Shown here: positions 51,487 through 60,333 of the stretch, piece by piece
Position numbering within the stretch: the stretch's first letter is position 1
Layout of the letters: every line of letters begins with the position of its first letter
Origin: Taishania sp965247975
GTDB lineage: Bacteria > Bacteroidota > Bacteroidia > Flavobacteriales_D > Crocinitomicaceae
NCBI GenBank assembly: GCA_965247975.1
Contig: OZ252050.1
Coordinates: 3,782,001-3,846,000, forward strand
DNA length: 64,000 bases
Direction of reading: 5' to 3'
Notes under the pieces: model-generated
What the model saw: the letters and a program-made list of their open reading frames with translations, nothing else
Database searches by the model: none
Told to the model about the DNA's origin: nothing
Translations under genes and position numbers: made by a program

Positions 51487-52590
51487 ATGAAACTCAATAA
51501 AGTAATAATATCAGGAGGCGGAACAGGAGGACATATTTTTCCTGCTATTGCCATTGCAGATGAAATCAAACGCAGAAATCCAGAAGTGGATATTCTATTT
51601 GTTGGCGCAGAAGGTAAAATGGAAATGGAAAAAGTGCCTCAAGCTGGATATAAAATTATTGGTTTAACAATTTCCGGTTTTCAACGCAAATTCACCTTAT
51701 CCAATTTTCTGCTTCCGATTAAAATCATCAAAAGTGTAATCAAAGCAAAACGAATCATCCAAGAATTTAAACCTGATGTGGTAGTTGGAGTTGGCGGATA
51801 TGCATCTGGACCAACACTGAAAGCAGCAAATATGTTGGGCATTCCAACGCTGATTCAAGAGCAAAATAGCTTTGCGGGGAAAACAAATAAAATTTTAGCA
51901 AGAAAAGCGGCGAAAATCTGCACTGCTTATGAAGGATTGGATCGCTTTTTTCCAGCTGAAAAAATCATTCAAACAGGAAATCCTGTGCGACACGACATGG
52001 TCAAAATTGACGGTAAACGCGAAGAAGCTTTTGCGTTTTATAATCTAGATCCATCGAAAAAAACGATTTTAGTTATTGGTGGTTCATTGGGTGCAAGAAC
52101 TTTAAATGAATCTGTCAACAACCATTTGAAATTAATTCAAGAAAATGATGTCCAAGTGCTTTGGCAATGTGGAAAACTATATTTTGACCAATTAACGACA
52201 TCCTTGGCTGGTCAAAATTTAGCTGGAATTCATATGACACAATTCATCGCACGCATGGACTTAGCTTATGCTCTTGCGGATGTGGTCATTTCACGTGCCG
52301 GAGCGATTTCAGTATCTGAACTTTGCTTGGTGAAAAAACCGACGATTCTTGTCCCTTCACCAAATGTTGCCGAAGACCATCAAACACATAATGCCATGGC
52401 CTTGGTTTCAAAAATTGCAGCCTTGTTGGTCAAAGACGTTGAAGCAAAAGACCAATTGATTCCGACAGCCATTAAATTGTTGAACGATCCAGAACTTCAA
52501 TCTGAATTGAGTCTGAACATTGCATCCTTGGCAAAACCGCAAGCAACCGAAAATATTGTGAACGAAATTGAGAAATTGGTCCATGAATAA
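51487..52590 (+). CDS. murG: Lipid II-forming N-acetylglucosaminyltransferase
   Basis: Transfers GlcNAc from UDP-GlcNAc to lipid I. The 367 residues show the N-terminal glycine loop ISGGGTGGHIFPAIAIADEI, VVVGVGGYASGPTLKAA, LIQEQNSFAGKTNKILA, the second GGSLGARTLNESVN loop and the donor site SRAGAISVSELCLVKKP. It overlaps murC by 8 nt. All family features are present. Confidence 0.97.
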   Translation: MKLNKVIISGGGTGGHIFPAIAIADEIKRRNPEVDILFVGAEGKMEMEKVPQAGYKIIGLTISGFQRKFTLSNFLLPIKIIKSVIKAKRIIQEFKPDVVVGVGGYASGPTLKAANMLGIPTLIQEQNSFAGKTNKILARKAAKICTAYEGLDRFFPAEKIIQTGNPVRHDMVKIDGKREEAFAFYNLDPSKKTILVIGGSLGARTLNESVNNHLKLIQENDVQVLWQCGKLYFDQLTTSLAGQNLAGIHMTQFIARMDLAYALADVVISRAGAISVSELCLVKKPTILVPSPNVAEDHQTHNAMALVSKIAALLVKDVEAKDQLIPTAIKLLNDPELQSELSLNIASLAKPQATENIVNEIEKLVHE

Positions 52591-53965
52591 TGAAATGACA
52601 TATCCTTCTTTAGATCAATTTGATCGCGCTTATTTCATCGGAATTGGTGGCATTGGAATGTCTGCCCTTGCTCGGTACTTTAAGCAACTCGGTTGGGCTG
52701 TGGCTGGCTACGATAAAACGGAAACACCACTCACGCTCAAATTGGTGGAGGAAGGAATTGATGTGCACTATGCTGATTTAAACAACAGCATTCCAAGTTA
52801 TTATACGGATAAAAGCAAAACGCTTGTGGTCTACACGCCTGCGATTCCAAAAAACTTGGGCGAGCTTTTGTTCTTCCAACATTATGAGTATACGCTTTTC
52901 AAACGCTCTGAAGTTTTGGGAATCATTACCCAATCAACAAAAGGACTCGGAGTAGCCGGAACGCATGGTAAAACGACAACAAGCACCATGCTGGCTCACA
53001 TTTTTAATGAATCCAAGCAAAAATGTACGGCTTTCTTGGGTGGAATTTCTTCCAATTTCAATTCAAATCTATTGATCAATACTGCAAGTGAATTTACCAT
53101 CATCGAAGCAGATGAATTTGACCGCTCTTTTCTCCGATTGCGCCCATTTGCGTCGATCATAACATCAACAGATCCAGATCATTTAGATATTTATGGCGAT
53201 TCTAATTCTTTTCAAGAAGGTTTTGAAATGTACGCCAATTTGAACCATGCCGACGGAATCCTGGTGCAAAAATACGGACTGAATTTAGCTTCCAAAGCCA
53301 AAAGCATTACCTACGGAATTAATGCACCAGATGCAGATTATTTTGGAGAAAATGTGCGGGTGGAAGCATCCAAATTCCTTGTGGATGTGCGTACGCCTCA
53401 CGGAAAATGGAACTCTGTAGAGATCGGAATTCCTGGGATTCACAACGCAGAAAATGCGGTTGCTTGCATCGCTTTGAGTACATTTCTTGGTCTTTCAGAA
53501 ACAGAAATTAGACATGGATTAGAAACATTCAAAGGGGTCAAACGTCGCTTCGATTATCAAATAAAATCGCAACATTTAATTTATATTGACGATTATGCAC
53601 ATCATCCTACTGAAATTCACTCGTTTCTTGAATCGGTAAAAATGATGTATCCGAACCAAAAAATAACAGGCGTTTTTCAACCTCATTTGTTTTCTCGAAC
53701 CCGCGATTTTTTCGACGGATTTGCCAGAGAATTGTCCATCCTAGACGAGGTGATTTTATTGCCTATCTACCCAGCTCGTGAAGAACCAATTGATGGAATT
53801 ACAAGCGATGCGTTATTGGAAAAAATTACTTGCACAAACAAAAAAATTCTTTCGCCCGATGAAACCATTTCGGTTTTATCAAAACGAACAGAAGGAGTTT
53901 ATCTGACGATTGGAGCTGGAGATATAGATCGCATTGTTGAACCACTCAAAAAAGCTTGGTCTTGA
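52583..53965 (+). CDS. murC: UDP-MurNAc:L-alanine ligase
   Basis: First of the amino-acid ligases of peptidoglycan precursor synthesis. From the ATG at 52583 (52592 is an alternative) the protein has about 460 residues: YFIGIGGIGMSALARYFKQ, the ATP loop GVAGTHGKTTTSTMLAHI, EADEFDRSFL, the central TSTDPDHLDIYGD and the C-terminal YIDDYAHHPTEI and VFQPHLFSRTRDF. It overlaps both murG and ftsQ. MurD, MurE and MurC are in this cluster, while MurF is not. Confidence 0.97.
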   Translation: MNNEMTYPSLDQFDRAYFIGIGGIGMSALARYFKQLGWAVAGYDKTETPLTLKLVEEGIDVHYADLNNSIPSYYTDKSKTLVVYTPAIPKNLGELLFFQHYEYTLFKRSEVLGIITQSTKGLGVAGTHGKTTTSTMLAHIFNESKQKCTAFLGGISSNFNSNLLINTASEFTIIEADEFDRSFLRLRPFASIITSTDPDHLDIYGDSNSFQEGFEMYANLNHADGILVQKYGLNLASKAKSITYGINAPDADYFGENVRVEASKFLVDVRTPHGKWNSVEIGIPGIHNAENAVACIALSTFLGLSETEIRHGLETFKGVKRRFDYQIKSQHLIYIDDYAHHPTEIHSFLESVKMMYPNQKITGVFQPHLFSRTRDFFDGFARELSILDEVILLPIYPAREEPIDGITSDALLEKITCTNKKILSPDETISVLSKRTEGVYLTIGAGDIDRIVEPLKKAWS

Positions 53966-54759
53966 AAAAGTGGCTAAAAATAGCGCTTTGGGGTTTGTTT
54001 GCCGTTGGACTCGTTTTGCTCATGATTAGCGTAAAAACGAGCCTAGAAAATTTGCCTTTACAAGATCCAAAAATTCACATAACAGTACAAGGCGAACATG
54101 CTTTTTTGACACCAGATGAATTATTAACCAGATTAAAACAAGAAAATTACATCTACATCGATCAAAAAGTAAAAGACCTAAATGCCGAAGGAGTTGAACA
54201 ATTTATTCTTGCCATGAATGAAGTGAAATTGGTGAAGGTTTACACGCATTTTGGAGGAAAATGGAACATCGATGTGGAACTCAAAAAACCAATCTGTCGA
54301 GTTTTTAACAATTTTGGTCAAGATTTCTTCCTAGATGCAGATGGAAATGTGATGCTGAAATCGGTCAATCACACGGCTAGAGTCCCCATTGTTACTGGTG
54401 ATATCGATGACCGTGCCAGTTCTATTTCGGTTCATGATATTATTAACAATGACTCATTGAAAAGTATTCGAAAGCTTGATGATGTGTACAGAATTTCAAA
54501 TTATGTTTGTAATGATCCCTTAATGCATGCGTTGATAGCGCAAATTCACCACACAAAAGCAGGTGATTTTGTCTTAACACCCATCGTTGGAGGACAAAAA
54601 ATAATATTCGGAACGGCATATTCTGATAAGGAAGTGCAAGAGAAATTTAAAAAGTTAAAAATATTTTACAAAGAAGCAATACCATACGAAGGCTGGAAAA
54701 GTTATTCCGAGATAAGCGTGAAATATGATAAGCAGATTGTTTGTAAAAAAATAGAATAA
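53962..54759 (+). CDS. ftsQ: Division protein FtsQ
   Basis: From a TTG at 53962 (overlapping the murC stop as TTGA) the protein has 265 residues: short cytoplasmic tail, one membrane helix (IALWGLFAVGLVLLMISVK), then a periplasmic POTRA-like region (LTRLKQENYIYIDQKVKDL, NEVKLVKVYTHFGGKWNIDV) and the FtsQ domain (KPICRVFNNFGQDFFLDADG). FtsQ recruits the FtsL and FtsI/FtsW complex. An in-frame TTG at 53956 is an alternative. The gene ends 2 nt before ftsA. Confidence 0.92.
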   Translation: MKKWLKIALWGLFAVGLVLLMISVKTSLENLPLQDPKIHITVQGEHAFLTPDELLTRLKQENYIYIDQKVKDLNAEGVEQFILAMNEVKLVKVYTHFGGKWNIDVELKKPICRVFNNFGQDFFLDADGNVMLKSVNHTARVPIVTGDIDDRASSISVHDIINNDSLKSIRKLDDVYRISNYVCNDPLMHALIAQIHHTKAGDFVLTPIVGGQKIIFGTAYSDKEVQEKFKKLKIFYKEAIPYEGWKSYSEISVKYDKQIVCKKIE

Positions 54760-54761
54760 AT

Positions 54762-56048
54762 ATGGCAAAAGTAATCGTTGGATTGGATATTGGAACTACG
54801 AAAATTGCTTGTTTCGTAGGGCAACGCAATGATCATGGAAAAATTGAAATTCTTTCTATGGGCAAGAGCGAATCGCTTGGCGTGGCTCGTGGTGTGGTTG
54901 AAAATATCGAAAAAACGGTTCAATCAATCAAAAATGCTGTGCAAGAAGCTCAAAACAATGTGGATGGTGATTTAATCATTCATAACGTAAATGTTGGTAT
55001 TGCTGGACAGCACATTAAAAGTTTACAGCATCGTGGAATGCACACACGAAATTCTTTAGAAACTGAAATTTCGCAAGAAGACATTGATGCATTGGTTGAA
55101 GACATGTACAAAATGTTGATGCCTCCTGGCGAGCAAATTATTACGGTAATTCCGCAAGAATACATTGTTGATAATCAAGCTGGAATCAAAGATCCAATCG
55201 GTCACGCAGGAATTCGTTTGGAAGCCAATTTCCACATCATTACTGGAAATATTGGAGCTTGCATGACTATCAATAAATGTGTGCAAAAAGCAGGTTACGA
55301 AGTAAAAGACATAATTCTTGAGCCGATGGCTTCTGCAGATGCCGTGCTTTCTGAAGAAGAAAAAGAAGCAGGTGTAGTTTTGGTAGATATCGGAGGTGGT
55401 ACAACAGACATCGCCATTTTCCACGAAGGAATTATTCAACATACAGCAATTATTCCCTTTGGTGGAAATGTAGTAACCGACGACATCAAAGAAGGATGTA
55501 CGATCATGAAACGTCAAGCTGAATTGTTGAAAGTAAAATTCGGCTCTGCGCTTGCAAGCGAAAGTCAAGAAAACGAAATTGTTTGCATTCCTGGACTTCG
55601 CGGACGTGATGCCAAAGAAATTTCTGTTCGAAATTTAGCGAGTATCATTCAAGCACGTATGACGGAAATCATCGAATTGGTAGACTACGAAATCATCAAT
55701 TCTGGATTTAAGAAAAAATTGATTGGTGGAATTGTGGTGACTGGAGGTGGATCGCAATTGAAACACATCACTCAACTTTTTGAATATTTAACTGGAATGG
55801 ATACGCGAATTGGTTATCCAACAGAACATTTGGCTAACACAAATCATATTGAAAACTTGACAAGTCCGATGTATTCAACAGGAGTTGGATTAGTTCTCAA
55901 AGGATTTGAATCGCTTGACAAATTAGAACAAAAGAACCCTGTTGTTGAGAAAGCAGCAAAAACGAAAACACATTCCAAGAAAACGAGAGGAAGTTTCTTC
56001 GACTCGTTTGTTGAGAAAAGTAAAAGTTGGTTCGCCGAAGAAGATTAA
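54762..56048 (+). CDS. ftsA: Cell division protein FtsA
   Basis: Actin-like membrane tether of FtsZ. The 428 residues include the nucleotide loops VGLDIGTTKIACFVG and VLVDIGGGTTDIAIFHEG, the family-specific 1C domain region MLMPPGEQIITVIPQEYIV, and GIVVTGGGSQLKHITQLFE. The C-terminus carries a basic stretch (KTKTHSKKTRGSFF) and an end SFVEKSKSWFAEED that fits a membrane-targeting amphipathic helix. It precedes ftsZ by 53 nt. Confidence 0.97.
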   Translation: MAKVIVGLDIGTTKIACFVGQRNDHGKIEILSMGKSESLGVARGVVENIEKTVQSIKNAVQEAQNNVDGDLIIHNVNVGIAGQHIKSLQHRGMHTRNSLETEISQEDIDALVEDMYKMLMPPGEQIITVIPQEYIVDNQAGIKDPIGHAGIRLEANFHIITGNIGACMTINKCVQKAGYEVKDIILEPMASADAVLSEEEKEAGVVLVDIGGGTTDIAIFHEGIIQHTAIIPFGGNVVTDDIKEGCTIMKRQAELLKVKFGSALASESQENEIVCIPGLRGRDAKEISVRNLASIIQARMTEIIELVDYEIINSGFKKKLIGGIVVTGGGSQLKHITQLFEYLTGMDTRIGYPTEHLANTNHIENLTSPMYSTGVGLVLKGFESLDKLEQKNPVVEKAAKTKTHSKKTRGSFFDSFVEKSKSWFAEED

Positions 56049-56101
56049 ATAAAAAAGTATAAACTGTAAAAAGGAATACAATTAACCAAAACGTAAATAA
56101 A

Positions 56102-57736
56102 ATGGAATTTGATTTACCAAAAGATAATACGTCAATTATAAAAGTGATTGGCGTTGGTGGTGGAGGGAGCAATGCCGTAAATCACATGTACAACCAAGGA
56201 ATTATTGGTGTTGACTTTATTGTTTGTAACACTGACAAGCAAGCACTTGACATCTCGCCTGTGCCATTTAAAATTCAACTTGGACCTTCTCTCACAGAAG
56301 GACGAGGCGCTGGATCTATTCCAGAAATTGGGAAAAATGCAGCCATTGAGAACATTGATGAGATTCGTGAAGTACTTGGAAACAATACTAAAATGGTTTT
56401 CGTTACCGCTGGAATGGGCGGAGGAACTGGAACAGGTGCTGCTCCAATCATTGCGCAAATTGCGAAAGAAATGGGCATTCTTACCGTTGGAATCGTTACT
56501 GTACCTTTTGGATTTGAAGGGCGCAAACGTCGTCAACAAGCCGAAGAAGGATTAGAACAAATGCGCCAAAATGTAGATACGCTTTTGGTTATCAATAATG
56601 AGCGTTTACGTGAGATTTCAGGTAATTTAACTATCGGAAATGCGTTCTCACAAGCGGATGATGTATTGAGCGTAGCTGCCAAAGGAATTGCGGAAGTGAT
56701 TTCAGTGACTGGTGCCATCAATGTGGATTTCAACGATGTCAATACAGTGATGCGCGATAGCGGTGTAGCTGTTATGGGTAGCGCAACAGCTGAAGGAGAA
56801 AATAGAGCAACCATTGCTGTTCAAGAAGCACTTTCTTCTCCATTGTTGAACGACAACGACATCAGTGGTGCAAATTACGTGCTTTTAAATATCACTTATG
56901 GTGATCAAGAAGTACTCATGGATGAAATCACGGAAATCACGGATTACATTCAAGACGAAGCAGGGTCAACTGCAGACGTTATTTGGGGACATGGTTATGA
57001 TGCAACTTTGGGTAATAAATTGAGCATTACGGTAATTGCAACAGGTTTTCATTCAACCCCAATAACTGGGTTTGAAAAAGCACCAGAAAAGAAACGAAGT
57101 ACATTAGAAGAAGAAACGAAAAACGAAATTAAAGCGCCTCTTTCTTCTCCAACAACTTCGCCTTTGTTTGAGAATGCCAAAGAAATTACTGCAATTGAGG
57201 AAGAGCCGTTTTTGAAGGTAGAACCAACTCCTGAGAACAAGGTTGAGACTACAACTTTCACACCTCCCGTTGAAACAAGAACAGAGGTGCATAAAGTAAA
57301 TTTGGAAGATCCAATTTCTGAAGAACAAGCTGCAATTAATTTTGATTGGGATATTGAAAATCAACCAAAAACGGAAGTGACTTCTGCTCAAGCAACGAAT
57401 GAAGAGGAAGTAACGCGTTACATGCTTGATGATGAGTTGACTGATAAAGTTGAGGGTCCAGTTTCGACACCAAAAACAATTTTATCTCCTGAAGAACAAC
57501 AACGCAAAACACAGGAGCGCATGAACAAAATCCAAGAATATACTGCGAAATTAAAAAAAGCGGAAGGATTGATGGAATTTGAGAATGAGCCAGCGTATGT
57601 GCGCAAAAACATCCAATTGGATGAGAAAAAATTTAGTTCTGAAGAATCGGTAAGTCGATTTGGCGTAACTAAAGATGAAAATGGAGAATCAAAATTACGA
57701 GGAGGAAATTCCTTTTTACACGATAATGTAGACTAA
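56102..57736 (+). CDS. ftsZ: Cell division protein FtsZ with long C-terminal linker
   Basis: Tubulin-like GTPase of the Z-ring. Residues 1-325 hold the GTPase core: VIGVGGGGSNAVNHMYNQGI, the tubulin signature GMGGGTGTGAAPIIAQIA, NFNDVNTVM-type VDFNDVNTVMRDSGVAVMG, and the T7-loop region. The remaining 220 residues form an acidic, poorly conserved linker (EEEPFLKVEPTPENK, SEEQAAINFDWDIENQP), much longer than in E. coli, as seen in many Bacteroidetes. I could not point with confidence to the short FtsA/ZipA-binding peptide at the very end (GNSFLHDNVD). It overlaps the next gene by 1 nt. Confidence 0.97.
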   Translation: MEFDLPKDNTSIIKVIGVGGGGSNAVNHMYNQGIIGVDFIVCNTDKQALDISPVPFKIQLGPSLTEGRGAGSIPEIGKNAAIENIDEIREVLGNNTKMVFVTAGMGGGTGTGAAPIIAQIAKEMGILTVGIVTVPFGFEGRKRRQQAEEGLEQMRQNVDTLLVINNERLREISGNLTIGNAFSQADDVLSVAAKGIAEVISVTGAINVDFNDVNTVMRDSGVAVMGSATAEGENRATIAVQEALSSPLLNDNDISGANYVLLNITYGDQEVLMDEITEITDYIQDEAGSTADVIWGHGYDATLGNKLSITVIATGFHSTPITGFEKAPEKKRSTLEEETKNEIKAPLSSPTTSPLFENAKEITAIEEEPFLKVEPTPENKVETTTFTPPVETRTEVHKVNLEDPISEEQAAINFDWDIENQPKTEVTSAQATNEEEVTRYMLDDELTDKVEGPVSTPKTILSPEEQQRKTQERMNKIQEYTAKLKKAEGLMEFENEPAYVRKNIQLDEKKFSSEESVSRFGVTKDENGESKLRGGNSFLHDNVD

Positions 57737-58185
57737 TGAACTTTACAGATAGAATAAATGCAGATATCAAATCCGCTATGCTGGCCAAAGAAAAAGAAAA
57801 GCTAGCGGCGTTGAGAGATATTAAATCCAAATTATTGCTTGAAGCGACTTCTGGTGGCGATGCTGAAATTAGTGATGCGACTGCTGCGAAAATTGTGATG
57901 AAAATGCACAAACAACGCATGGATACATATACGCTTTACATTGAGCAAGGACGTGAAGATTTAGCGGCTGATGAACTATTTCAAGCGAAAGTTATCGAGG
58001 AATACATGCCAAAAATGATGACTGAAGACGAAATCAGAGCCGAGGTTCAACAAGCAATTGCACAAACAGGCGCTTCTTCCCCATCGGATATGGGTAAAGT
58101 TATGGGGGTGCTTTCTTCGAAACTAGCAGGAAAAGCGGATGGAAAAATTATTTCTACTCTTGTAAAAGAAGAACTTTCCAAATAA
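57736..58185 (+). CDS. yqeY: GatB/YqeY-domain protein
   Basis: A 149-residue protein of the YqeY family, related to the C-terminal helical domain of the amidotransferase GatB: DIKSKLLLEATSGGDAEISD, YIEQGREDLAADELFQAKVI, EEYMPKMMTEDEI and DMGKVMGVLSSKLAGKADGK. It may help tRNA-dependent amidation, though its role is unproven in most bacteria. Location as last gene of the dcw operon, overlapping ftsZ by one base, is a common Bacteroidetes order. A 14-bp tandem repeat crosses its stop codon. Confidence 0.93.
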   Translation: MNFTDRINADIKSAMLAKEKEKLAALRDIKSKLLLEATSGGDAEISDATAAKIVMKMHKQRMDTYTLYIEQGREDLAADELFQAKVIEEYMPKMMTEDEIRAEVQQAIAQTGASSPSDMGKVMGVLSSKLAGKADGKIISTLVKEELSK

Positions 58186-58200
58186 TACTTTCCAAATAAT
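58173..58200. repeat. 14-bp tandem duplication across the yqeY stop
   Basis: ACTTTCCAAATAAT occurs twice in direct succession (58173-58186 and 58187-58200). The stop codon of yqeY (58183-58185) lies in the first copy, so the duplication leaves the protein unchanged. Confidence 0.9.
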
Positions 58201-58233
58201 ACTTCCCATTTTCGGGAAAATAAAAACAAAGCG

Positions 58234-58267
58234 AAAAGGTCAGCAAGTTAATTGTTGGCCTTTTTTT
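58234..58267 (+). terminator. Terminator of the dcw operon
   Basis: AAAAGGTCAGCAA (58234-58246) pairs with TTGTTGGCCTTTT (58252-58264, two G-U pairs) and continues into a T run. It is the first strong terminator after mraZ. Confidence 0.75.
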
Positions 58268-58393
58268 CAACCATTCCTTTAAATCAATCGTCACTTTATT
58301 GAATAACAAGTTCATGTCTCAAAAAATCATGAGACATAGATAACTTGTCTTATTGGAAATGGATTGTTATTTTTACACAAAATTTAAAAAATT

Positions 58394-60151
58394 ATGAAAA
58401 AAAATTATTTAATCTTGGCTTCTATGTTCACATCGATGCTATCTTTTGCTCAAAGCAATGGTAGTGAATTGAATGTAGGAAAGCATCAAACAGTTGGCGT
58501 TACAAAATTGGTGAACCATGTTGAAAGACAAAAAGGTGGACCAAGTCCACTTTGGGAAAATGATTTTAGCACACCAGCTGATTGGTCATTTGCAATTAAT
58601 GGATCTGCTCCCCACAACTGGGTGATTGGAACAGGGGTTCCTTCAGGAAGTTTCCCACTTGCAGGAATCAACTCAACAACAAAGTTAAATGGTTTCGCTT
58701 TGTTCGATTCAGATTTGTTATGTGGTGCAGCTGGTTCTCAAAATTCAGATGTTAGAACAGTTGCTCCAATCGATTTGACAGGTAGCCCTGCTGTTCAGGT
58801 GACTTTTGAATCTTGGTACCGTGCTTTTCAAGGAACTTGCTGGGTAATCGCAAGTACAGATGGTGTAACATGGACAGAATTTCCTGTTACTTCACACAAC
58901 GGTTTAGCAGTGAATGCAACGTTGCCTACAAACCCTACTGTTGCTTCTGTGAATATTTCCTCAGTAGTTGGAAATTCGGCAACTGCATATATCGGATTCC
59001 GTTACAAAGGTGGTTGTGACTACGCTTGGATGGTAGATGATGTAGCAATTGAAGTATTGCCAGATAATGATATGGCTGTAGGAAAAGTTTGGGCAGGTGA
59101 TATTGTCCTTGATTGGGATTACTCAATGGTTCCTGTTGCTCAAACAAAACCAATGATGGTAGGTGCTGTGATCTCAAATTCAGGAGCTACGGTTCAAACA
59201 GGAGTGAATGCAGTGCTTAAAGTTATGTTAGGCGGTGCAGAAGTATATACACAAACGGATACACGTGACTATTCTGTTGCTGAAATAGATACAGTTTGGT
59301 TTACAACTACCTATACTCCAACAGGACTTGGTGATTACACAGTAGAAGTTTCTGTACCGGAAGATGACGTTGTAGGGAATGAAATGGGTGAAGCAGCAAT
59401 TAGCACAACTCAACACATTTATGGCCATGATTACTTAGGAACTGGAATTTTCCGTTTTGATCAAGACGAAGAAACAGGTATGGGTAACCTTTACAACATG
59501 GAAGCTACAGCAACTTTAAGAGGTGTTCAAGTAGAATTTGAAACTGGTACAACTCCTGAAACTGAAGTGGTAATCAGAGTTAGTTTGGTAAATTCAAATA
59601 TCCAAGATTTAACTTTCATCGATGAGCTTTATTATACAGTTCCTGCTTCTAAAATTGGTCCGAACAAAACTACAAACATCTTGTTGAATAGTCCTTTAAC
59701 GTTAGATGCTGGTTCAGCATATATCATTGAAGTAAGAAAACAAGCAGGTCCATCAAGAGTTTTCTTTGGTGGTAGTGATTTAGGTGATGACGATAATTCA
59801 ACTGTAAACTTTGGTCCATTTGGAGCAGGAGATGCAATCAACTGGTATACTGGTTGGGGATTCTCTCCAGCAGTAAGAGCTAACTTTGATCCTTCATTAT
59901 CTGTTTCAACTTTGGTTGACATTAAAGGTGTTAATGTTTACCCAAATCCTTCTGAAGGACTTGTAACTATTTCTAATGACTTAAACGCAGAAAACACTAT
60001 TACTGTAACAGATATCACAGGTAAAGTTGTTTTCTCCAAAGTATCTTCTTCTGCAACAACAGTTGATTTATCAAAAGTTGGTACTGGAGTTTATATGGTT
60101 GAAGTTTCTAACGAAAACGGCAAGAAAGTCGAAAGAGTAGTGATTCGTTAA
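58394..60151 (+). CDS. Secreted protein with T9SS type A sorting domain (tandem copy 1)
   Basis: A 585-residue exported protein: signal peptide (MKKNYLILASMFTSMLSFAQS), then a jelly-roll domain of the choice-of-anchor J type (LWENDFSTPADWSFAINGSA, about 50-220), an Ig/CARDB-like domain (NDMAVGKVWAGDIVLDWDYS, about 225-335) and a further beta-domain. The last 75 residues are the type A sorting domain with the typical GVNVYPNPSEGLVTIS and GTGVYMVEVSNENGKK. It is exported through the type IX system and probably surface attached or released. There is no catalytic motif. It is a paralogue of the next gene. Confidence 0.85.
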   Translation: MKKNYLILASMFTSMLSFAQSNGSELNVGKHQTVGVTKLVNHVERQKGGPSPLWENDFSTPADWSFAINGSAPHNWVIGTGVPSGSFPLAGINSTTKLNGFALFDSDLLCGAAGSQNSDVRTVAPIDLTGSPAVQVTFESWYRAFQGTCWVIASTDGVTWTEFPVTSHNGLAVNATLPTNPTVASVNISSVVGNSATAYIGFRYKGGCDYAWMVDDVAIEVLPDNDMAVGKVWAGDIVLDWDYSMVPVAQTKPMMVGAVISNSGATVQTGVNAVLKVMLGGAEVYTQTDTRDYSVAEIDTVWFTTTYTPTGLGDYTVEVSVPEDDVVGNEMGEAAISTTQHIYGHDYLGTGIFRFDQDEETGMGNLYNMEATATLRGVQVEFETGTTPETEVVIRVSLVNSNIQDLTFIDELYYTVPASKIGPNKTTNILLNSPLTLDAGSAYIIEVRKQAGPSRVFFGGSDLGDDDNSTVNFGPFGAGDAINWYTGWGFSPAVRANFDPSLSVSTLVDIKGVNVYPNPSEGLVTISNDLNAENTITVTDITGKVVFSKVSSSATTVDLSKVGTGVYMVEVSNENGKKVERVVIR

Positions 60152-60184
60152 TCACTACTTCCAATTTTTTAATAATATTGAAAG

Positions 60185-60217
60185 CCTCTCTTCCAATTTG
60201 GAAGGGAGGTTTTTTTT
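60185..60217 (+). terminator. Terminator after tandem copy 1
   Basis: CCTCTCTTCC (60185-60194) pairs with GGAAGGGAGG (60200-60209), one G-U pair, followed by T8. The same hairpin occurs after copy 2. Confidence 0.85.
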
Positions 60218-60333
60218 ATGCTTCGATTTCCTTGATGATTAAATGTATAGATTATTGATTGAACGGAAGAGAATTCAACATTTAACACTTGCATAGCATA
60301 TCTACTAATCGTAACTTTACTTAAAAATATAGT

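Noticed and set aside
42276..58185. Numerous antisense frames within the dcw cluster
   Set aside because: Each lies fully opposite a well-supported gene and shows only the composition expected from the complementary strand.
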